A stretch of DNA of 64,000 nucleotides from Maylandia zebra. Its lineage: Eukaryota > Chordata > Actinopteri > Cichliformes > Cichlidae. The stretch is taken from the NCBI RefSeq assembly GCF_041146795.1, contig NC_135168.1:41725870-41789869 (forward strand). The letters run 5' to 3'. The first letter of the stretch is position 1, and the number at the start of each line of letters is the position of its first letter. Positions 37,782 to 48,999 of this stretch are shown piece by piece. Below the pieces are notes generated by a model. It ran no database searches. It had not been told where the DNA came from and saw only the letters and a program-made list of their open reading frames with translations. The position numbers and the translations under genes are program-made.

Positions 37782-38655
37782 ATTGAGAAGAAAACGTGTG
37801 CAATCATGTGACAAATGGGTCGTGCTAAAAACAATAATATCAAGCGGAAGCTCTTCTGTATCCTTATGTCTTTAAAAAATCATCACCACTGCTGAAATTA
37901 TTATATAAAAAGTGGCTTGTGAAACCTGAGTGCTTGGTATTTCCAGGGTGCGGCTGCTCTTGAGTGTAGCGTAATTACGGTACCGGGCATGCGTAGTGTT
38001 CTCAAGAATTAAAAGCAGTGCTGGATGAGGCGAGAAGGGAACTGGCAGGGAGAGAGAGAGGGCAGAAGTTGGATGGCGCTATCCTTTGTCGCCGTATTTC
38101 GGCACACAAACAGCTGCCGAGCGTCTCCGTGATCCGTGAAATTACACCCTTGCCGCTGTTTCACGCCGTGGTGGCTCCTCGGTGTCATCCGACAAACGGT
38201 GCGTATTCAGGGCTAAACTAGCCAGTCTGCTAGCACTTTCCAACGTTACGGAGAGGCTGCTGCTCCAGCTGTACTTTAACATTAATGCACGCACAGAAGC
38301 ATTATAAGTTTACTAACAAGCCGGGCTGACGGGGGTTGTGATTTTGGCGTCGATTAACCAGCATCGCCGCCTTGGCACTGCACAGATTAACCGGGCAGGT
38401 ATAGTCTTTAATTAAGTTGTAATAGAGGCGGAATGACCGTGATGCTATTCACGGAGCCCTGTCTCATTTCACTGCCGTAATCATTTAGGTTTATTTTTTA
38501 GCAGCAGGTTAGCCAGTAAAGTTAACCAACAGCTGCTATGGGGGAGAGTTGATCACACGATCGAAAACTTTTGCGATCATAGCAGGAAAGCTGTGTTACA
38601 ACTGATCACGAACTGTGTGTGAAACCGTCATCAGATCTGCAGCCCCGCGGACAGG
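37782..38655 (+). promoter_or_regulatory. 5' flank and leader of the third zinc-finger gene
   Basis: Rises in GC and CpG content from about 37950 towards the start codon and contains a short plus-strand frame at 38018-38221 that could be an upstream ORF. The transcription start and any leader intron cannot be placed. Confidence 0.4.
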
Positions 38656-41600
38656 ATGATGGAAGAATCGGTGACCACATTTGAGACGCATCTGACCGCC
38701 GTCATGGACAGCCTGATCCGTGCCTCGGTGTGCGAGATCACCAAACTCTTCCAGGAGACAGTGAACGACTACCTGGTGGAGCTGTCCCTCAACAGGAAGG
38801 AGAACGAGGCTCTCAAACTGCGGCTGAGGCTCACAGAGAGCAAACTGAGAACCGAGCGCAAGTACGGCATGGGCTGGGCTGCCAACCGCCGCAACGCCGG
38901 GCTGGTGGCGGCAGCAGCACCGGTGGAGGAAGCTGGAGGCCGGCAGAAGCGAAAACTTGACGTGACTCGTAAGTATTTGCTGTGTGTGGCGACTTGGAGC
39001 TTTTCTTCCTGTTTACCTTTAGTTTGCATGATGTATACAGTTCAATGGCAGCTTATCAGCACATCCTGCAGTATTTCCCTATGATTGTGGCTTTAACGTG
39101 AATAACAATGTGAATGCTATGCAGTCTAGGTGCAGTTTATGTGAAGACGCACTTGTTTTGTTGGAAAACCATCTGGCAAGAGCTGATCTCTCCCTCCCTC
39201 CTCCTTCCTCACCCCCCTTCCTCCTCCGCCTCCTCTTCATGATCGCTCTCCCTCTGTCCTTCACCTCCCCCTCTCCTCTCTCCACTGCATTCTGTCCCTC
39301 CTACTCCTTTCGCTCTTTCTGCATTTGCTCACTCCCTCCTTTCCTCTCTTCCTGCCTGGTTCCTCTCCCCCCCACCTCCTTCACTTCTCCCCGTCTCCCT
39401 CCAACTCTACCTCCTCCCCTTCCCGCTCCTCTTCTCCTCACACCCTCTTCTCCTTTTCTTATTCTCCCTGCCCCCACCTCCTTCTGCTCTGCTCTCTCTC
39501 TACTTCATCACGTTGAACACACACACACTCCCCCTCTCCTCTCCTGCTTCTCACCACCTCCACCACCCTCCATAATTACACACTCCCTCTCCACTTCTCT
39601 CTCTCTCTTCCTATCTCATCTTTTTCAACTCTCCATCCTACTTTTATCTTTTTCTCCTTCACCGTGCCCTCCTTCTTTCCTCCTCTTCCTCCTGCCCCTC
39701 TTTTGACCCCCACCAACTCCACTTCTTCCTCTCCTCTCCGCCTCTCTCTCACTCCTCGCTGTCACATGTTTTTCTCTCCTTTCCGCTCTCTTGTCTGTCC
39801 TTCCACGCCCCCTCTCCTCAACTCGTTCATCATGCTCACTCCTCCTCCGCCGCCTGCTCCCATTGCTCTCACTCCTGTTCCCGTCTGCATCTCCAATCCC
39901 CTCATCCTCCTCCTCTTCCTCGTCTCCCACTTCTCCACCCTCTTCTCTCCTTCATCTCTCCCTCCCCTGGCCTTCCAATCACATCCTCCCACCTATCTCT
40001 CTCCCCCTCATATTTCATTTGCTGTTCTTCCTGCTTCTCCCCCTCCCCTTCACTTTCTCCTTCCTCTCACCTCCTTCACCACCCTCCCTTCTCCACAGGA
40101 GGCAAGTCAAAAAAAGGCCCAGCAGCAGCCTATGGCAAAGCGTGGCCTGGAGGTGTGTGGGAGGAAGGAGGAGGAGGAGGTGGTGGCGGTGCTGGTGGTG
40201 GTGGAGGAGGAGGAGGAGGAAGTGGAGCAACTGTGGGCATGGTAGCAGGAGCGGGAGGAAGAGGGGGGAAGGAGGCCAAAGATATGTACCTCATCCAGTT
40301 CCCCCGGGATGAAGAAGACGAGGGAGGGATGGTGGAGGAAGAGGAAAGGGAGGGCAGCCTCAGCGGTGAGGGGGAGGAGAAGGCCAACATCAAAGAGGAG
40401 GTGAGGGAGACAGGCTTTCTCAGAGGAGGAGTAGGAGGAGAAAGTGGCACAGCATCTCTGCTCTGCTCTGCAGCTTCATAAACACTGAGAGAGCATGTAG
40501 ACACAGACAGACAATAATAATACAGAAAGAGTTTTGCTCAAATTCTTCTTCTATCAGATCACTGCAGAGATATAGTGGATAAAGTGAAGCCTATTGATTT
40601 GATATTTAGCTTCCAGAGGAGCCAGGAGTGGGGCTCTTCATATCTCATGCACAGCAAGCTTTTAGGGAGAAACACTACTGTTAGAAAAGCTTTCCACCAC
40701 ATCACCAAGTGGCAGGACGCTGATCCACTCTTCATTTCTCTTCTGGATTTGAATATTCAAACCATGCATAATGTGCATAAATTTGCCTCCCTGCTCTGTG
40801 AAGTCTTTCACCGCTTGAAAGGAGTCCTTCACCTAGCTGTATCTTTATTTCAGGTGCATTGTAAACATATCATGTGGAAATTTAACAAGCTTTTTTAGAA
40901 CAAGAGTAAATTTAATAGTGAATGTCTCATTGTACCTGGACTCAGTCGATTACCCAGTACAGTAGCTCTCTTTCTGCTTCTCTATGCAGTTGGCCCAAAC
41001 AGAGGGTTATCAGCCTGCCTCTCTCCGACTAATCAAGGAGGCTTTGAAGATGCATCCGCCCAATCAGAACCTCCACGCTGGCTCCAGAACCCCGAGTGAA
41101 GGTAATGAGCCCAGGACTCACTGAGTGAGGGAGGGCAAGTTAGAGAAAATGTTCAGAGACCAGTACTTGAAGGAAAACGGAAATGATTGCCCACACCAGC
41201 TCGTTCACTCTCTCCTCCTCCTTCTGTTTCTGCTCAGGAGATCTGTCAGACCGTCCCCCGACTCTTCATCCAGGGGAGAGTGAAGAGGAGAACTGGAAGG
41301 TGGGCTCTGCAGAACCATCAGAGGGAGGAATGACCATGGATGAGCTGAGGGGCCTGGAGTCTGCGTTAAGGGCCGAAAGAGGCCGCGAGCAGGCTTCTCA
41401 ACATGACTCAGAAGTGGTTTGTGGGTCCGAGATCAGCTTGGCCCCTAAGTACATTGGTCTCGATGGAATGGAGCAGGATGGAGAGCTGGAGCCTCAGCCA
41501 CCCACTCTGCACAAAGAGGACCAGATAGGACAAGGCAGGGTGAAGGAGGGCGAGAGGTTGGGAGTGGCTGGGGATGTGGAGCTGAGGTTAGGCTGGTCAA

Positions 41601-42265
41601 AGAAGTTAAGAGAGAGCGACTCAGCTGCGGTCATGCCTGTAGAGGATGTGGTGGAGCACGGAGAGTCGGAGCATCCGCCCCACCTATCTGCTCCGGGGAG
41701 CGTCTGGGAGAGCGCCGGGGAAGAGGAGGGCGGCGGGGACCTGCTCCACTTCTGCCCACAATGTGGAGGAGGCTTCACTTCGGAAGCCGAGCTGGAGGAG
41801 CACCCGTGTCCACTAGGTGGCGCCCATTTACAGAGCAGCGGAGCAGAGGACAGTCTTTTCCCTTGCGCTCACTGCGGCAACACGTTCAGCCACGCCTGGG
41901 CTCTGAAGAACCACGAGTGCGCCTGCGCCGCCGAGCGGCCGCACTGCTGCGAGATCTGTGGGAAGCGTTTTACACACTCACGGTCGCTGGAGCGCCATCA
42001 TCTGGTGCACACGGGTGAGAGGCCGCACCGTTGCCAGCACTGTGGACGCAGCTTTAGTCGCCTTGGTAATTTGGAACGGCACCAGCGGATTCACACAGGT
42101 GAACGTCCATACGGCTGTGAAGCATGCGGCAAGCGCTTCAGCCGTGTGGAGTACCTAAAGAGACACCAACTCATACACAACAGCGAAAAGGCAACACTCC
42201 AGTGCTCCAACTGTGGAAGGGGCTTTAGTGATGTGGAGCAACTGAAGAACCATCAGTGCTTTTAG
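38656..42265 (+). CDS. C2H2 zinc-finger protein with Gly- and Glu-rich middle
   Basis: Likely nuclear DNA-binding protein, 584 residues from exons 38656-38968, 40099-40400, 40990-41101 and 41238-42265 (313, 302, 112 and 1028 nt; phases 1, 0, 1). Exon 1 has the shared module ([20 protein letters not shown]) and a coiled coil ending in a basic KRKLD. Exon 2 encodes a run of about 25 mostly glycine residues, then an acidic segment ([17 protein letters not shown]) and a possible SUMO-type site at the end (NIKEE). The last exon is acidic, then has two incomplete fingers ([16 protein letters not shown]), three canonical fingers ([29 protein letters not shown] linkers) and a terminal CSNCGRGF finger with H/C in place of H/H. 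The start has two ATGs in the order MMEES; the second is five codons from the motif region less and equally possible. No named orthologue recalled. Confidence 0.87.
39187..40098 (+). repeat. long polypyrimidine tract in intron 1
   Basis: About 900 bases consisting almost wholly of C and T on the coding strand, up to the splice acceptor CTCCACAG. Large open frames here on both strands (up to 202 residues) follow from the composition. The next exon is strongly purine-rich. Confidence 0.9.
40401..40989. other. second intron of the third zinc-finger gene
   Basis: Unremarkable intron; a 107-residue frame at 40575-40898 has no recognisable family. Confidence 0.6.
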
Positions 42266-42502
42266 AGGCTTCACAAGAAACTCAGTTTAGGGAAAGAACA
42301 GTGGTTTTTTTTTTAAAGTTTTTTTTATGGTTGTGGTAGAATTTAGCTGATGAATGTGACTGTTACAATCTCATGTCTTTCCCTGTGATTATCTTTAAGA
42401 TAACAAAGCACATACATGGCAGACTTTGGTCGAGTAAACAATGAAGGCACATTTTAAAAAGCTGGCAGGAAGGACTGGTTGGTGTTTTTGTGTTGAAAGA
42501 GA

Positions 42503-42508
42503 AATAAA
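42503..42508 (+). terminator. poly(A) signal of the third zinc-finger gene
   Basis: AATAAA about 240 bases after the stop codon; a second AATAAA at 42717-42722 may give a longer 3' UTR. Confidence 0.6.
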
Positions 42509-42934
42509 GTCAGTCTCTGCCATCTAGCCATTTTAACTGGAAGTATTATTATTTGTATGTACGTGCACAGCCAGGACTTATTTATAATGATGAATACATC
42601 GTTCATTCATACCTCTTTATCAGTACGTTAAAGCTGATGGCCTTGTTTTCTTTTTTGGATGACATAATTGACAGTTTGGTATTTTGTATGTTTGTGTTTT
42701 CGTCACATTGCTAGAAAATAAACATCTTAATTCATGAGGAAAAGTTTCGAGTTAGTGAATAATACGCCATAAAGCTTTTTTGTGTGACTACCTTCATCAT
42801 AAATTTTAATTTTCAGCCATCGCTAGGCAACATTGTCATTACACATTCATTCAAGGACTAAAAAATTTGCTGTTCAAAGAGCTGCTGCTTTTTCAGAACT
42901 TCTTGTTAATGATGGCTATCAAATGGAGATGCTC

Positions 42935-43229
42935 GCCAGCCACTTTATTAGGTACACCTGTTCAGCTACTTGTTAATGCATGTGTCTAGTCAGCTGACTG
43001 GATGCATTCATGCATGTCAAGACAACAAATTCGAACCAAGCATCAGAAATGGGAAGAAAGATTTAAGTGACTTTAAACGTGGCGTGGTTGTTGTTGTTGT
43101 TGTCATGTGGGCTTGTTTGAGTATTTCAGAAGCTGTTTATCTACTTGGATTTTCCCACACACAACCATCTCGAACTATCTTGTCAATATGGACCAAACCC
43201 TCTGACGAGTGTTTCCAGCATCTCCCCAC
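42935..43229 (+). mobile_element. Tc1/mariner element, 5' end joined to 3' coding end
   Basis: Starts with CCACTTTATTAGGTACACCT, the terminal sequence of a fish Tc1-like family, and translates to DLSDFKRGVV, then ACLSISEAVYLLGFSHT, the helix-turn-helix of the transposase. Near 43180 it jumps to TGTCAATATGGACCAAACCC and GTTTCCAGCA, the 3' coding end, so the middle is deleted. A GTT repeat has expanded inside it (VVVVVV). Confidence 0.72.
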
Positions 43230-43419
43230 AAAGTTGATTCTGTTCATCTGGACGTAGCGGTTTCTGTGAGAGAAACATTTCATCACTCATCCAAGTGATG
43301 TCTTCGGTCTCAGCTGACTTCTGTTTCTGATGATTTCTATTTAGTCAACTGAGACTGAAAAAGCCACTTGAATAAGTGAGGAAGCGTTTCTCCCATGGAA
43401 TAGAAACAGAATCAACTTT
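43230..43419. mobile_element. fold-back (long inverted repeat) element
   Basis: AAAGTTGATTCTGTT at the left end is the complement of AACAGAATCAACTTT at the right end. The two halves stay complementary inward through TTTCTGTGAGAGAAAC and CCAAGTGATGTC, so nearly the whole 190 bases can fold on itself. It sits inside Tc1 sequence; TTTCCAGCA occurs on both sides. Confidence 0.75.
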
Positions 43420-43451
43420 CTGGGATTTCCTTACCCAGATGATCAACACTT

Positions 43452-43500
43452 TCCAGCACCTTGTTGACTCTATGACAGGAAGAGTTAAGGCAAAAGGCAA
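43452..43500 (+). mobile_element. Tc1/mariner 3' coding remnant
   Basis: TTTCCAGCACCTTGTTGACT and then GAGTTAAGGCAAAAGGC continue the 3' end of the same Tc1 family on the far side of the fold-back element. Confidence 0.55.
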
Positions 43501-44740
43501 TCTATTAGCAAGGTGAAGTGGTAGGTGAGGGTAGATTGATGTTTTCCCTCATGATCGCCCACTCTACAGCTAAGTCCTGATATTAGAAAGGTGGTGAACC
43601 TAATTCGCAAAGTCCTCTCCACTCTCAGGATTATTTCTGTTCTTCCCACAGCAGCATGATGTGTGTCGAGGGGAAAAGATCTCCAAGTCAGGAAGTTCAT
43701 ATTTGAAGAAAGAGCAAAGTAGACCATCTGTGCTCACTAACGACAGCCCTGCTTGTCATCTATCCAGCCCACTTCAGGCTGGTTCTGACGGGATCTTCAA
43801 CTTACCTCGTACCAGATGACTCAAGGGCCGAGTGCTGGAGTTCTACCCACAGTGTAATCATGTTTCTCAGGGTGTCGATGGCCTCGCAGCTTTTCTAGTG
43901 CAGCATGGGAGTGAGAGGGCCCTCAGTTTGAATAGACCTGCTTTTATCCTCAAACGCTGCTTGGCTTTCCGTCACATTTTAGAAAATGCGTGTTGGGAAG
44001 AGCTTCACGTATTAATCTGGCTGAAAAAAAATGTTTCATCTTTATGACAAAGCTGTTCATTACTGCCTGCATGCAGGCTGCAGTCATGCAAGGAAAGGGT
44101 TTGCATGTTACATGGCCAGAGTTGTTCTGTTTTTATCTACGTCGCTTCTTTGTGGTTATTATGAGTAAATAGAAAGTTAAACGTTTTACGGAAGTAGAAA
44201 GAAACTGCTCTTTATTTGAAGTCTTATTGAATTTATCTATTTTCAGACCTTAAGGAAAAGTCAAAACTAGATCTGTTAAGGTTAAACTAATTCACAGTGC
44301 ACTGGCGAGACTTTACTGAGCTAAACTGTAATAAAATAGATTAGGCTGATGAATAGAAGTGCTTTCATACAAAAGTCAACTTATTTTATGTTGTCTGAGT
44401 CATGATCATATTATATCATCATATCATATCATATAATTATAAAAAATTATATTATTATTATTATTATCATTAATTATAAAAAAAATATTGCCATATTAGA
44501 CATATTCAAGTGTTGGGCTGTTGTTGAGAGTTTCTTTTGTGCACTAGTTATACAAATATAAATCTCACTTACTGATATTTCTGATTGACTGAAGGGCTTT
44601 CTTGCATTATGCAATGAAAACAGCACTTTGACATAACCTGGCACGCTGTGTATTTGACATAAGATACTGTGTCTTCGTAGTTTTTAAATAGCGGCTAAAG
44701 TCTAGAGTAAGTTAAAAAAGACTGTATGACACTCAGCAGT
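43501..44740. other. unassigned; AT-rich low-complexity stretch
   Basis: Nothing coding recognised. 44405-44485 is an imperfect ATCAT/ATTATT low-complexity tract. 43500-43830 could be repeat-derived but I cannot name it. Confidence 0.5.
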
Positions 44741-45883
44741 TTGGTTTGTTTGCAGGTTCTGGGTGAGCGGTGCGTGAATGTAGAACAACTACAAACTAAG
44801 CTAACAAGCCGTGTTTGTTAGCTCAGCCAGTCAAGTTGGATGAGAGAGAACCCTGGAAAGATTCATTTCTGGCCTCCTGACCCAGAACAGCTCAGTTGTG
44901 CGGCAGCTCTAACCAGGACGGCTCCACTGGTACATTTTTTGCAACATCAGGAAATGATAAAGAAAGAAACCCCCAAAAGTCAGGGTTGAGGCTGTGAAAT
45001 GTGTTGCACGGATCTCAGGCAAACCAGTGTTTACTGAGACAAGAAGAAAAACAAAGATCCAAGCAAATGGATATGATTTAAATAGTGGTTCATCATTTGG
45101 CTGTTTGCCACGTGATTGTGCACATCGAGTATAGCTAGATGTGGTGCACAATGCAACAGTTCACAATGCAACACGTGAAATGTGCATCCCATTTAGCACC
45201 ATGTTTTCAGTGGCTGGAAGAGCCATGCAGGAGTTGCGGTGTTGTAGCATTTTCCTACAAAGAGTCTGTATCCAGATATGTTTTCACTGTCTCTATAAGT
45301 ATTAAGTCTTTTTCTTTTTAAAGAAGACATAAAAAAGCTGTCCATCTGTCAGAAGGTCAGTTTGTTTGCAGAGTAAGGGTGAGTGGTGCATGAATGTGGA
45401 ACGACTACCAGATCAGCTCCAGCGAGCCATTTTCTGCAGGAACAGGAAAGACAACAAGTAAAAAAGAACCCAATCACATCTTATTTGCGGTTCAGACATT
45501 TAAGTTTCATCATCGGCCCATCTGAACCAGAGTACGACCTCATTTATTAGAAAATAAATGTTGTTAGATAATAAATTCACTTCCTGTAGCTTTTTACCAA
45601 GTGACAGTACAGTTCCTGCTTGCTGATAAATTAAGAAATGGCCAGAAGAAAGAAGGGGCGCTTGTGGTGTTGCAGCATTTTCCTTCAGAGAGTCTGTCTC
45701 CAGCTTTATATCAAGTTTTCTATAAAAATTAGGGCTTCTTGAGATTGGAAAGATTGGAAATAACACACCAAGCACAAATGCTGTGATGCTATCTATGGGT
45801 AACCACTATTTAAACCATATCCATTTGCTTTGATCTTTGTTTTTCTTCTTGTCTCAGTAAACACTGGTTTGCCTGAGAACCGT
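44741..45883. repeat. cluster of direct and inverted repeats
   Basis: Direct pair one: 44741-44793 and 45357-45410 (both GGGTGAG.GGTGC.TGAATGT). Direct pair two: about 45230-45300 and 45661-45725 (GTGTTG.AGCATTTTCCT, then AGAGTCTGT). Inverted pair: 45008-45090 and 45801-45883, 83 bases each with about three differences. No frame or terminal motif identifies the family. Confidence 0.8.
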
Positions 45884-46327
45884 GTTCTTTGTGTCACTGA
45901 AACTCGCTCTCTTGTGGGAACCAAATTTTCTGAACATATAAAAACTCACCATACCATATTTCGACCTTTATTTAGCAACTGTCAGTTCACAGCAAGTCTG
46001 CGGTTTATTTATTTTCTTTATGTGGTCAAATAATTCATGAGAAATTCCTCATTTCAACTATTTTTCTTTAGTTTGACACAATCATCATTAAATGTTGAAC
46101 TGGGTAACGTCAGTGGCAAACCTCTGAAAAAAAGTGACCCAGAAAGCTTGTCTGCCCCTAAAATGTTTTCTATGATTTAATGCTGAAATTCACTAAGTCA
46201 TTTTTGTAAAGAGGAAAAAATGAAATCAGACATTTGTATAGACTTAGTATTTATTGATAGTGTTCCAGCTCAAATGTACATTTGTAATATGTAATCAATA
46301 ACTGACTCATGTTAAAACCAGTGCAGT

Positions 46328-46333
46328 TTTATT
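46328..46333 (-). terminator. possible poly(A) signal of the ENDOD1-like gene
   Basis: AATAAA on the minus strand about 275 bases past the stop codon at 46608. Confidence 0.5.
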
Positions 46334-46607
46334 TAAAAGAACTGAGCGCTTGCTACTCTCTGTGTTTGGCTTTTGAATCTATTGGAGAATAAACATTAAA
46401 ATCACACACTTCAGTCTTGATTAATTGGAAAATTATAATGCTATTAAATGTGAGTGAAATGACCTTAGCAGGAGGGGAAATTACATTTTTACAAAGTCAA
46501 TCAGGGGGAAAAAACAATTTCAGTCCATCATGTCCTCAATAATCAAGCAGAAGCTCGATAATTAAAACTGCAGCGAGTTTATCAGAGTCCGGTCAAGCTA
46601 AAGGCTT

Positions 46608-47781
46608 TTATGCCTGACAGCGGTTATCAAACAGACTGATGGGCATGGCCAGTCTTTTTGCCAGGATACCCTCCAGGTTCTCTAACGGCATCCTCCTCAC
46701 ATCATAGCCCCGCACGCTGGGCTTCGCATTCTTATTAACCGGCACAATCTCCTCACCGCTGTTCGGGTCGTTTCTTCCAACTGCAGCACACGTGGGGAAA
46801 AACCGCTTCACATTATTAGGGAGATCAGATTTGAATGATGGGCAGCAGTAGGCAGACCACATGTATTCAGGAACAGACACCCTGTTATTAATCCAGTGGT
46901 CCCCAGATTTGTATGGCATGGCCCCGGTGATCACGTACATGGTCCCGTTGCAGAACATCTTGAAATCTCTCAACACGTCATTCTCCAGTTTGTTCCAGGG
47001 TCCAGAGTTGGAGCCCTCTTTTTGGGGGACAATGTTTGTCAGGGTAAAGGTGGCTTTCCGGTTGTCGAGGGTCTTCTGGTGCAAGCTGGGATTGAGATGA
47101 CCCTTGGTAAAGCTGGAGTTCCTGTAGTCATCAAGCACCGCCTGGCTTTCAATCACATTCTGGTCGACAGGGGTTTCAAAATGCTTCATATCTGGGCTGG
47201 CACCGGAAAATGCCAACTGACAGACGGAGGAAAAAGGACATGACCATGTTTAGAAACTTTAAAAGAGTTTGCTGCTTCTGTTTGACTTAAACAGTCACAT
47301 AGCTTTAAACATGACCTCATTTGAAGATGCAAATGTCTCTTTCTTCATGGGTTCACAAAAGAAAACATATATGTGACTGTGTTTTTCATACATGTGTTTT
47401 TTACGTATAATCTCTATTTTTCACCGGAAAAAAACAAACAATGAACACAACACTATAAAATAAGTGTCTGCTCCTTCTTACCTGCGGTTCATACATCCAA
47501 ACGGATTTGGGTCGTTTGCCATCAGCAGGACTCAGTCTGTACGCAGAGAACAAAGGCACTCGACGCTGACGATCATACAGGCTGGCAAAGTAGTACTGGT
47601 TTCTATAGCGCTGGCATATTGGCTGATATCCTGGTGCGCTGACACCCTGTGGGGGAGTTTTATTATAGAAGAAATTAGGGCAGTGGGAGAAGTCCTTGCC
47701 GATCTCGCCAACAACCAGGCTACAAAGAAGAAGTAGAAACAGAGCTCTGATGGAGGGTTGGAGCAAATTCCTTTGAGACAT
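46608..47781 (-). CDS. ENDOD1-like secreted DNA/RNA non-specific endonuclease
   Basis: Predicted secreted member of the DNA/RNA non-specific endonuclease family, 302 residues. Two exons, 47482-47781 and 46608-47216 (300 and 609 nt; phase 0 junction, EPQ/LAFSG). Residues 1-25 form a signal peptide (IRALFLLLLCSLVVGE). The mature part begins GKDFSHCPNFFYNKTPP, has RVPLFSAYRLSP near residue 75, then the KGHLNPS motif with the likely catalytic histidine, followed by ATFTLTNIVPQ and the YVITGAMP strand, all usual in ENDOD1-like proteins. Several cysteines (CNGTMY, YCCPSF, DNRC) suggest disulfides. It ends soon after FDNRCQA, so it lacks the long hydrophobic tail of mammalian ENDOD1. The classical DRGH is here TKGH, which is common in this branch. 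Fish carry several such genes, so one-to-one naming is unsafe. Confidence 0.9.
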
Positions 47782-48999
47782 CTTCTGTAACAGATGAGCA
47801 GGTCAGCTGTAGATCAGAAACAGATTCTAGTAAGCAGACGAATCCCCAGAGTAAAATAATCCACAGTTGTTGTTTGTTAGTTCTGCATCTGCAATCTAAC
47901 GCTGAGGTTTCCTCATTTATACCAAGAGCGTGGTAACAGTTCTTACCCACCCACATCGACGTTTACAATCAAACTTCCCCTGCTAACGAGCAGTCAGGCT
48001 CCCTTCTGAGAATCAAGTTTGCGTCACAGATTTTTTTAAAAAAATCTTGGATTCTTTTCAAATTTTAATCATTTGGAAATTTCGTCAAGGTAAATGGATA
48101 AATTTGGACCTACACACTTGTAGGAACACCTTGAGTTCTACAAATCCTGGGATTTTATTTGTCACACTATGTCAGTCTGATGACACACAACATGCACTGA
48201 TGATATTAGTTTTAAAAAGAGCAAAAAACGTGTGGTAAAGTCACAGGAACAGACATTGCCTTCCCTGTTTGTTGTCTCGTACAAGTTGATTTTTTATCTT
48301 GAGTACACTTAGTCCAGAATTTTTAATAGCCAGGAGAATCTCCCTTATTATACTTTGTACCTAAAAAAGAGAAACATCATGGAAAACTTTGAGATGTGTG
48401 TCTCGTTTAAGGCAGAGCGGTGTGACATGCGATGCTTTTCATAATGAAAATCAAACACTCGTTTCTGTTACCACTGTCCTAAACCAGCTCCAGCACATGT
48501 TTAATGCAGCATCAGGTGTTTATTGACAGTCATTTGACAAATTATGTATTTATGTAATCACATGCTGTCAAATATTTCTGTTTCTCTTTCTGTCTCATTG
48601 GTTTCGGTGTAATGCAGTTTTTCCTTCTGTCATCAAAACTCTGCTGGATGTCAGAACCAGTAGGATTCTGAAAGACAAAAAAAGCTCCTCGCAGAGCTTC
48701 CCCGATTTCTCAATTGCCAAAATAGCAAATGTTTACTAGCAGTATGTGGCTTCTTTATTTTGTTATGTGCTCAATTTGGGGAAATTCTCCATTTTAGTCA
48801 GTTTTTAATCAAACAAATTATGATTCACTACATTTAGGGATTGTCAGAATGCAGAAAAAGCAAAAAATATGAAAGAAACCATGATCACAGCAGAAAACTA
48901 CAGATTAGATATTTTTCACACATCTAAATGAAACACATCCTGATACTTATGTGTGAAAGGAAAGTTTGTTTTCTACAAGCTACTGGTTCTGTGTTGTAG
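47782..48999. other. 5' flank of the ENDOD1-like gene and intergenic DNA
   Basis: The promoter should lie just above 47781. No element or gene recognised up to the transposon remnant at 49 kb. Confidence 0.5.

Noticed and set aside
39098..40504. Several long frames rich in Pro/Ser/Leu or Arg/Glu
   Set aside because: Produced by the polypyrimidine intron and the purine-rich exon; the coding frame is fixed by splice sites and the shared module.
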